Assembly: GCA_013115145.1 (NCBI GenBank)
Contig: JAAPAO010000458.1
Span: 1-29,062 of the forward strand
Length of the DNA stretch: 29,062 nt
Direction: 5' to 3'
Source: Perkinsus chesapeaki
Lineage: Eukaryota > Perkinsozoa > Perkinsida > Perkinsidae
Part shown: positions 21,472 to 29,062 of the stretch, piece after piece
Layout of the letters: each line of letters begins with the position of its first letter
Numbering within the stretch: position 1 is the stretch's first letter
Translations under genes and position numbers: made by a program
The notes under the pieces: generated by a model
Seen by the model: only the letters and a program-made list of their open reading frames with translations
Database searches by the model: none
Told to the model about the DNA's origin: nothing

Positions 21472-24400
21472 ATGGAGTTTGGCGGGGCAACATTATCGTC
21501 GTTGTTTCTAGTACTGCTGGTCGTCATCTCAGTGCCACGCACGGAAGGGGCGCTATGCGTTGATCCTTCTTTTAGCGAACTTTTCAAAGGTGAAGTTTCG
21601 TTCTCATAAATTCGAGCAAGTCTCTTGCAGGTTTGAAGTCAGCAGTGGTTGTGGCTCCGAGTGACCTCGTTGCGAGTATCGCAGCGGCCACCAGGGACGC
21701 CGCAGATTTCCAAGAGGAGAAGGCTTCGCCGAACATTTGCGACTCGGAAGTTGACGGGCCTTATTGCCACGCTTTCTCCGACGCCCATAGGAGACAGAGG
21801 GCACTCGACATGGTAGGGAGCGATTCTTCGTTCTATCGAAGAAACTGTCAGCAGGTATCTGGTAGCTCCTCTTTTGTGGACAGAAGCACTATATTTGTGG
21901 GAAGGCCGGGAATGGACAGTTTCGCGGAAGCGTTGCGAGCCGCCAGCGCCAAGGCGATTTCGCGAAGTTTACCGCCGGAGAGCACGATAAAGATTTTGCA
22001 CGCTGATCTGGACGGGTACTCGCCTGGAGTGAGGATCGGGGCAGATGACAAGAAAGTTACAGATGATGTTACGTTTGGAGAGGAAATCGCTGTTGACTAT
22101 ATGCAGGAGTCGGGAAAAGAAGCTCTCGAGCAGACCTTCGTGAACGGCGTTCGGTCGGATGCGTCGGTTGTGGAAGTTCTAGCAGGCGGTTCTCACACCA
22201 TCCCTTCTGTCGAGGAAGTTTCAGAGGTGACCCAAAGCCGTGGTTCTTCGGTTGACTTCGGTGAGAGCGAGCTGAAGGCGAACTTCATAGGGAGCTGGTC
22301 CGGCGGGGCAGGAGGAATTGGGGTCACATTAGAAGGAACAGGCCGCATCCGATTCTCTCGGCCAGTTGTGGTCCGATCCCTGAAGGGTATCGGTGAAGGC
22401 AGAGTGTATGTCTTTGGCAAGCACGGCGTCACGGAAAGTTGGCGGAAAGAAGTTAGTTCTTTTGGAGGCGATGAGCTTGGATGTGCCGTGGGAGATGTTG
22501 TGTGGATCAAGTGCCCGAGAGACGGCCGTCGAAGAGTGGCTAAGGTACTGTAAGGGCGGTGGAGTGCAATCTTGTAGGCGGTAGTATAGGTTCCCTTGCA
22601 GCCTGGAACGTCAAATGCGGGAGAAGTGTGCTTTTTCTGGCCGCTTTGGTGATCCGTACGGCGTTCGAAAGCCTTCGAGATGCAGAGGGCCTGAAAAACT
22701 AATCACAATTATTTTTGTCCAGTAAAATTCCGAACGTTGGATTCTAACAATTCGCGTCGTTTGAGCTAGCATGTGTCTTCAGTGGGGGATATCCTTTTTC
22801 AGGTGGTTTTCGCAACAGCAGAGACTCTCACAGTTAACTGGGCTGATGGCGACGTATCGTATCGAACACTATCGAGAGAAACCTCATCCTGTCAGAAAGT
22901 CACCACAGTATGGAACACGCGGTCCGTCGATGAGGTGCCGGAGCGATTTTGGCGTCGATCATTGACCGTGCAATTTAGTTGCTCTTCGTAACGTCATCGA
23001 AGTCATCGTGGCTGTTGGTGGACTTGTCGATTGCTTTCTCGACAACCGGCGATGATGACCCGCGCGTGGTGAGCGTCCACCCTGGTCGGCGTCAATACTT
23101 TCCATTTCAGCTTGTGCGAATTACACGATCTGGCGTTATACTTCTTGATCGCATCGTCCCTGGTGCGGACGTAGTGGCGGTGGATGATGTGATCAAGTCT
23201 GCTGCTCGAGCTTCGATTTCTGGAGATCACATTAACTCCCTCGATGATATCGTACTCGGGGGGAAGCCGGAAGAAATCCTGAGGGTGAGGATCCTATTGA
23301 TCGGGCCTTAGTGCCGATTGATGCTTTCGCGGTCGGTTACAATTGCTAGTTAAACCTCTCTTCATTTCTCAGCCTCCGTCACGTCCAATTCTGCAGTCTC
23401 GGAAACGCGTAGCGGATCGCAGCACAATTCGTCCAACCATCTCGGACAGGTCTATCATGGGCTTACTGAAGTTTGCCAAGGCGGTCGATAGCAAGACGTG
23501 AGCAACTACTGTTAATAGGCGCCGGCGTGTTCAGGAACTCTTGCCAGATTTTACGTCTCACAAGAGTCTTATGGCCACCTACTTGCCGCGTACAAGTCAC
23601 TTCTAGCGAGGATGAGCCTCAGAGGTCGGTCGTCATATGACAGCTTGTGCCGGAGCTGCGCGTTAGTTTTCAGAGATTATAAGAAGCACGTTCATTTTGA
23701 GGATTTTTTAATACGGGAGTGGGATCGCCCTACCCTCGCCGAAACGGCCAGCAGAGCCTCCGGTTACGACTTCGACGTCTTCACGTCCATGTAAGAGTCC
23801 CCACCGATTCGGGCGAGCATGCTTGCATCTCAGTTACCATGATTGGTTGACGGATGGTAAGCAGACCCTCCATCCCTGCTTTGAGGCTGGTGGCTGCAGT
23901 ATTGTTGGTGAATACTACTGCGAGCCTAGTGGCCGAGGAACTCGTTTCAAGCTCACCGAGATGGACCTCGACACGGAAGACAGCACCGTCCAGGCCATCT
24001 TCGAGTTCGAGCTCCGAGGGGCATGGCATAGCTACGAAGTGGGAGGAGTTTGGGATGGAATTAGTCAGACGTTCTACTTGGAGCCGATTAACGATCCAGG
24101 CCGGACAGTGCCAGATGGAATTGTGGCCGTTCCGCTTCACCTTACTTTCAGCGAGGACGATGGTGCCTATTTGCAGGGTACGTCGAACCGGCGTACCTGT
24201 CCCATCTCCCTTTGCAGGCTCTATAGGGATCCTCGGCTGTGATGTGATATACGGTAAACTTTCTGGTGCGAGAGTTGAAGGGAGTCACGATACTGGAGGC
24301 TCACTAGTTGGCTTGGCAGAAGAAATTGATGGTCTTCGCGCCAAGTGGCGGAACAAATTGTTCACGGAGATATCTCAAGGTGAGACTTCGCGCATCTTCA

Positions 24401-24474
24401 TTTGATACATGTTCGTTGTAGGTTCGTCAGTGCTTCCTGATAACAGTGACACATTCGTATCGATTTCATTGTGA
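21472..24474 (+). CDS. Secreted multidomain protein of unknown function, 10 exons, 784 aa
   Basis: Exons 21472-21589, 21631-22544, 22803-22934, 22979-23068, 23111-23284, 23373-23497, 23548-23790, 23834-24177, 24218-24379 and 24422-24474 sum to 2355 nt with phase closed at every join; introns are mostly 40-50 bp (41, 258, 44, 42, 88, 50, 43, 40, 42). Residues 1-27 are a signal peptide (LSSLFLVLLVVIS core, cleavage near TEGA). The large second exon holds a Cys-containing region (around CQQ), then a jelly-roll-like stretch with RVYVFGKHGVTESW. Around residues 330-375 a Tudor/SH3-like barrel spans an intron (VGDVVWIKCP, then LTVNWADGDVSYRTLS). Residues about 418-476 weakly resemble a PDZ fold (GVILLDRIVPGADV, GDHINSLDD). 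Residues about 620-715 look like an extracellular beta-sheet domain (GEYYC, VQAIFEFELRGAW, LEPI). The domain names are inference. The 258-bp intron may hide a small exon. Confidence 0.75.
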
Positions 24475-25574
24475 AGAATCACAACCAGGGCCGCTACGTT
24501 GACTACAGTGTTCATTTACTCAAATGTAGAATCCAGTTGAACAGCTTTTATCGAGTTGAAGTTTGGGCGTGACTCTCAAGCAGAATAAACGAACCACCAA
24601 CAGACGGCAGCCGTTGCTTTCCTGAGAAGCGTGTTCACCGCGATACTTGACACGCTTAGTGTTGGCCGGGCGGGATGGTCGACGAAGCCTCGCTGTTTAA
24701 CAGACGAAGGTTGGCACTAAACCGTTAGAATAATCACGGTGCTCGAAAAAAATTGCGTGTTGCGACACTTGACGATGACAGACTAGGAACTGGCGCAATC
24801 TAATCCAAGGACAAGCCCCGAGATATTATAGCTGGCACTCTTTAAATAGAGTTATACTATTAGGATTTGCGTGAAACGTTTTTAAGGGCAAGCGAGTGTC
24901 ACCGGGTACCAGCAGTTTGGAAAGCTTTTGTAGTGTGACCGCAGTATCGCAGTTGAAGCGATCTAGAATGAAAACGCATCTCAGAAATAGTAGCTGTAAT
25001 TTCCAACTCCTTTGTCTGATTTACTCAGATAATGAGAGGCTAATTCAGATGCGAGGCCCAGCGTGTAGGGTTACCCCGAGTGTGACAGGATACCTCGGTC
25101 ACATAACTAATCGATAATTCAGAGATAAAACTCCTTCGAAGAGGTTAAACTATGAAGCCCGACTACGCATAGTAGAGCAGGATGAATCTTAGTCTGATCG
25201 CCAGCGCTCTGGATCTGAACTGAGGGTAGTTCGATTTGTCTTGGAAGAAATTTAACCGGGTGACGCCACATGTTCCTGTCTCACGAAGACAACTTGTCTT
25301 AGCCAACGTGGCAGGAGGCCGGCCTCGCACAACAGGAAAGTGTACGGAAGACCCGCGATACTAACGGTATTAGTGTCCTCATAACTAAATTTCTGAGTGC
25401 AACGAGTATCTTCTCTAGAGCAGATTATTTGTATAAGCGCACTTGGCGAGTGCCCAAGGGCAAAGTCCATCAGTTAGCGACATCATACCGTGACCGCTGC
25501 TTCTCTCCCCGAATAAGCTCGGCATAGTCGCCGCGACCCTTAGTTGCTCGTTGTTCAGTAAACTCTGAACCTTC
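24475..25574. other. Intergenic, no gene seen
   Basis: This 1.1-kb region separates the 784-aa protein gene from the chitinase gene. I read both strands and found no exon with good splice borders and protein-like composition; the longest frames are about 73 codons. The last part must contain the chitinase promoter. Confidence 0.5.
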
Positions 25575-26408
25575 ATGCTGTACTACACGCTAACCTATCT
25601 CGCTCTTCTGCATCGCTTGTGCACAAGTACTCCGAATGTAGACCGTATCAAGAGCATCTTGACCGAGGAGGACTTCGACTATCTGTTCCCCCACCGTAAT
25701 CGTCAGCAAGGAACACCCCAACCGTTCTCCTACAGCGGGTTGCTTAAAGCTTCCGAGAAGTTCCCTAACTTCTGCAACGAGGCTGCTGGTGAACTAGACT
25801 TGGACGCCGCCTGCAGGAAGGAATTGTCAACAGCCTTCGCTCACTTCACCCAAGAAACTGGTGAGAATACCGGATGGGGAGATATCCCTCGCTGGCGACA
25901 AGGTCTATATTTTAACTCCGAGATCGGATGTACTGACGCGACATGTTCTTATTGTTCACCTAACGCTCAGTACCCTTGTTCCCCTGGTAAGGGCTACTAT
26001 GGGAGAGGAGCCTTACAACTATCATATAACTTCAATTACGGCCCATTCTCCGAGGCTGTCTATGGTGATAAGCAGAAACTCCTTGACGACCCGGATTCTG
26101 TTCTGACGGCCGAGGGTGGCTCCCTCGCTTTCAGCAGCGCTATCTGGTTTCTGATGACTCCACAACCGCCAAAACCTGCCATTCATGATATTGTAGTGGG
26201 TAAATGGCAGCCAACCGCAGCTGATGAGGACGGTGGCCGATATCCAGGGTTCGGTGTCACTACTCTTATCATCAACGGAGGACTTGAATGCTCTAATCCA
26301 CAAGATCCAAGAGCGTTGAATCGCATCGCCTATTATAGCAACTTTACCGCCCATTTCAAAGTACAGCCTGGCGATCATTTATCCTGCGGTGGCATGAGGC
26401 CGTTCTAG
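25575..26408 (+). CDS. Secreted GH19 chitinase, intronless
   Basis: One uninterrupted 277-aa frame, ATG to TAG. Residues 1-18 form a plausible signal peptide (MLYYTLTYLALLHRLC). The GH19 catalytic domain spans roughly residues 25-270. The catalytic acid is Glu94 (AHFTQETGENTGWG) and the catalytic base Glu116 (NSEIGC), 22 residues apart as in barley chitinase. The family signature YYGRGALQLSYNFNYGP follows, with the paired Cys set of the class (CSYCSP, YPCSPGK, and the late Cys in GLECS and HLSCGG) and the LAFSSAIWFLMTPQPPKP core helix. It should cleave beta-1,4-N-acetylglucosamine chains with inversion, outside the cell. It has no chitin-binding module. It is the only clear single-exon gene here, in a neighbourhood where genes of similar length have 4-10 exons. 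That suggests horizontal acquisition or a retrocopy. Targets could be host or prey chitin; nothing in the sequence decides this. Confidence 0.96.
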   Translation: MLYYTLTYLALLHRLCTSTPNVDRIKSILTEEDFDYLFPHRNRQQGTPQPFSYSGLLKASEKFPNFCNEAAGELDLDAACRKELSTAFAHFTQETGENTGWGDIPRWRQGLYFNSEIGCTDATCSYCSPNAQYPCSPGKGYYGRGALQLSYNFNYGPFSEAVYGDKQKLLDDPDSVLTAEGGSLAFSSAIWFLMTPQPPKPAIHDIVVGKWQPTAADEDGGRYPGFGVTTLIINGGLECSNPQDPRALNRIAYYSNFTAHFKVQPGDHLSCGGMRPF

Positions 26409-26759
26409 TCGGTAACTCGTTCACGTTTTGACCCTGTGAGCTGTCATTTCGCTCTTCATCAAGCGGGTGTCGTTGGGCACTCTTAATAACCCATGTTGAG
26501 CTCTCGAGGTTGTGATCTTCCATTTACCCAGCCTTGTCACTCTAGAAGTTCACAAGCTACCCATACTTTGCAAGGTGCTTGGCGCATTGTATTCGGAGCC
26601 TTTGCATAGTTTCACGTCACGTCGAGTTGTGTGGATGAGTGAATGCATAACATGATATATTACTGGTGATTGATTATCACACACTGGCCTATTTGGAATG
26701 TATGTAAATCCTCGGTGTGAAAGTGGCGAGTGAGTTCTGGAAACTCAGTTCCCCTAGGT
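26409..26759. other. Chitinase 3' flank and start of direct repeat
   Basis: There is no gene. The region holds the 3' end of the chitinase transcript and, from 26645, the first copy of the 224-bp direct repeat. Confidence 0.5.
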
Positions 26760-26868
26760 TCAACTATTTCGGTGTACAACCGCTAGGAGCGCTTCCTCAT
26801 TGTCACTCTCTAACAGGAAATCCCATTGGGTAGTCTCTACTAGAAAATGTAACTTCTCTTGAGGAGGC
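26645..26868 (+). repeat. 224-bp direct repeat, copy 1
   Basis: Matches 27534-27757 over its full length with only two mismatches seen by eye (ctggcc/cttgcc and gtggcg/gtgacg) and a constant offset of 889 bp. Its right part is the 3' coding end of the transposon-derived frame. Both edges are abrupt. Confidence 0.93.
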
Positions 26869-27206
26869 TTGGTAGAGTTCTGATGATATTCGCTAGCAGA
26901 GTCTTCGTCATATCTCTGGACAGCCTTTTTCCAGTTGGAAAATCCATGCGGGTCATCGAAAAACGGGGATGGCTTGGCCGCCGTTGGAGCCCCAAAATGT
27001 CTGCAGTAGTAGCAGTAAACAGCATCCTTCTGGGTGGAGTATTCCAACCAAGGATATTTGTCTTGCCAAGCCGGCAGGAATGACCTGTTTTGATCATTGG
27101 CGGGGAAATTTTTCCCTTTGTCCACAACCCTGCCATTATCCTTAGTGACCGAGATATCCTCAGGGTACGCTGTCCCGGTACGAGCTCTTTTTAGGAAACG
27201 ATCCAT
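26760..27206 (-). pseudogene. Truncated TTF-type zinc-finger transposon protein (hAT/ZMYM-like)
   Basis: A 148-aa minus-strand frame starts MDRFLKRARTG and carries the TTF-type zinc finger found at the N-terminus of many hAT-superfamily transposases and of ZMYM-like proteins: FLPAWQDKYPWLEYS, then DAVYCYYCRHFG, then GFSNWKKAVQRYDEDSASEYH with the His of the final ligand pair. After the finger the frame runs only about 40 more residues and stops. The hAT catalytic domain and C-terminal dimerisation region are absent downstream on this strand, so this is a fragment that cannot transpose on its own. Alternatively it is a small domesticated zinc-finger gene. Confidence 0.8.
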
Positions 27207-27450
27207 TGTATATGATCAGTCGATAACTAAACAATTGAAACCCCCAGTTACCGTGAAACGTGAAATCTCGGGAATAGTGCTCATCGAAAGGAATGGGGAG
27301 CTCAGCTCCCGGAGCCGGCAAATGAGCATGCGTGCCCGGCGTGACATCGCGTGCGTGCCGAAGAATCGCGCCGCGCAAGGCCAAGGAGGAATGTTTCTCC
27401 CGCGCATAGAAGCGAAAGATAGGGTACAGGTCATACAGTATATACATATA

Positions 27451-27530
27451 CCTCGCCCCCCCTTAGGGGGGGGCGGGGCCATGGCCCCCGGGGGCGGTCG
27501 CCCCCCGGCGCCCCCCCCTCAGCGCCGCGC
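27451..27530. repeat. GC-rich palindromic block, possible hAT subterminal end
   Basis: An 80-bp run of C/G homopolymers contains nested palindromes: seven C, TTA, then eight G around 27455-27473; ggggccatggcccc at 27476-27489; and gcccccgggggc at 27484-27495. It lies upstream of the transposon-derived frame. Such blocks are common just inside the ends of hAT elements, so it may mark the 5' end of the element. No matching inverted end or 8-bp target duplication was found. Confidence 0.6.
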
Positions 27531-27533
27531 ATG

Positions 27534-27757
27534 GCATAACATGATATATTACTGGTGATTGATTATCACACACTTGCCTATTTGGAATGTATGTAAATCC
27601 TCGGTGTGAAAGTGACGAGTGAGTTCTGGAAACTCAGTTCCCCTAGGTTCAACTATTTCGGTGTACAACCGCTAGGAGCGCTTCCTCATTGTCACTCTCT
27701 AACAGGAAATCCCATTGGGTAGTCTCTACTAGAAAATGTAACTTCTCTTGAGGAGGC
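27534..27757 (+). repeat. 224-bp direct repeat, copy 2
   Basis: Near-identical copy of 26645-26868 in the same orientation. It includes a second, disconnected copy of the 3' coding part of the transposon frame (about 27649-27757). It starts immediately after the GC-rich block and ends abruptly where unrelated sequence (gtgtcgaacggg) begins. Confidence 0.93.
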
Positions 27758-28019
27758 GTGTCGAACGGGAAGCACTCGGAGATTCCCGCGAAACCGGCTT
27801 CAGTAGGAATGCGTGCCTGGTTGGTTGCAGGAACTCGCTTGTTATCATGGCCTGTTTATTACTGCTAAATTAGCCTTTTTTAACATGAATAATTGATCTC
27901 AGATTTTTCAAGCTGACTTTACAGATTGATTGAAGAGAGCTTCATAGGCCCTGTTATATAGGGACCGCACAGGCTGGATACCGTGAGTGGCCGACACAGG
28001 GCTCTTCAATGATTCACTG

Positions 28020-28385
28020 GCTATGCTTATTACTGCGATTCTGCGGGCCTTTCTGACAGCACTGAGACGGTCCCAGTTGGCTCATCTGTGAGTCATCGAG
28101 ACTCAGTCATGGAAATGCTTTGGCAGAGCAGAGCCGGCGGCTCTGAGCCGCTCTGCTATCGGGATCCACGGCCGACCACTGATACTTCCCGTGGTTCCTC
28201 GCCTGACGTTCAGAGTACTTGCACAAGTTATTCGGAACATCATATGCATCCAGTGGTGGCAATTATACTACGCGCTTCATCGTGCATGGATTGCGAGTGG
28301 TTTCAGTGACCTGATGATTAAAACCATCCGCGACATCAAACAAATCTGTGAACAGAGACTCTCTGCATTTAATAGAATCCGATAG
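28020..28385 (+). other. Possible coding remnant; two overlapping long open frames
   Basis: Two plus-strand frames are each open for almost 100 codons here without an early ATG. One ends at 28385 and has a helical end (LMIKTIRDIKQICEQRLSA) after a Trp-rich stretch (IQWWQLYYALHRAWIA). The other ends at 28309 and is Ser/Thr-rich (DPRPTTDTSRGSSPDVQS). Either could be an exon of a gene continuing beyond the window, or a decayed mobile-element fragment. The rest of 27758-29062 shows nothing I can support. Confidence 0.3.
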
Positions 28386-29062
28386 TTTGATGCATAAGGT
28401 CGTGTCCGAAGACCGAAACTTGTTTTCGGGGATGTGCGCCAATCAGTCAAGCTTGTACCGGGAAGCTTGTACTCTCACTGGAGGTTCTTCACCCTTCCGA
28501 GCGATCTATCCATGAGGAATATCCGGTAATGCAAGCACCGACAATGATGTCACCGTTCACGGTGACCGTGACACCGACACGGCGTCAGCTGCGCCAAGCC
28601 TTTGTCAATGAGTATGGAAAGATCGACTGTATGAGTCGCCTTCAAGCCAGACTGAATTGTTTCACACTTCTTTATGGAGTACCGTCCTAGTGGAGGTACT
28701 TCCAGTCCTTCGTCTAGGAGTCATTCACTGAATGCCCAGAACCATTGTAGCTACAGTACGCGCAATTCGAAGAATCAATTTCGTGTGGATGGCCTAACTC
28801 CTCAACTACTGCTCATATCAAACTGAGATTGTGTATACGAGCTCTTCTGACATGAATGTGTCATTGAAATATTACTCGGGCTTCTTTTGCGTGGAAGGAA
28901 TTTTCCGAAACAATGCCACCATTAAGATTTTGGCAATTTTCAAGCAATGTAAGATGTTACTAATATCACACTCGTGTGATGATACAACAAGGTCTGTCCT
29001 GGAAGGGTCTTTAGGGTTTGATAGAACATAACCCATGGTGCTAGATCTCAGCGAGGCTGAGT

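Noticed and set aside
23854-24405. A 183-codon plus-strand frame overlapping the 784-aa gene
   Set aside because: The alternative frame (exon 23834-24177) has clear beta-domain composition and closes phase with its neighbours. The only support for this one is a possible 43-bp intron at 23857-23899.

Overview
The window is nuclear DNA of a protist with dense, small GT-AG introns. Most introns I could place are 28-60 bp; a few are 100-540 bp. The standard stop codons are used. Unambiguous genes are two ADP-ribosylation factor (ARF) GTPases, mitochondrial IscU and a GH19 chitinase. Intron size, intermediate base composition and several lineage-specific proteins suggest an alveolate of the Perkinsus type. 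That is inference, not proof.

Layout. 0.76-1.46 kb (+): 4-exon gene for a small acidic-tailed protein of unknown function. About 1.5-2.4 kb (-): unresolved exon-like frames. 2.52-4.76 kb (+): multi-exon four-helix membrane protein. 5.23-17.18 kb (+): one very exon-rich gene, about 50 small exons and possibly more than one transcription unit. It encodes an unrecognised protein whose middle is built from repeated acidic exons and whose last exon exists in two alternative versions. 17.36-18.09 kb (-): 5-exon gene, 156 aa, unknown. 18.25-18.93 and 19.31-20.00 kb (-): tandem ARF genes, nearly identical in their 5' halves and diverged in their 3' halves. 20.59-21.28 kb (+): 5-exon IscU. 21.47-24.47 kb (+): 10-exon secreted multidomain protein, 784 aa. 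25.58-26.41 kb (+): intronless, secreted GH19 chitinase. 26.6-27.8 kb: broken TTF/hAT-type transposon fragment (-) between two copies of a 224-bp direct repeat, beside a GC-rich palindromic block. 27.8-29.06 kb: no confident gene.

The genes look like a mix of housekeeping functions (ARF vesicle traffic, Fe-S cluster assembly) and secreted or lineage-specific proteins, with no operon-like logic. All exon joins come from reading splice sites and codon phase by eye. Where the phase closes across every exon (gene 1, ARF x2, IscU, the 784-aa and 156-aa proteins, and the last 9 exons of the large gene) I am fairly confident. Elsewhere alternatives are stated.
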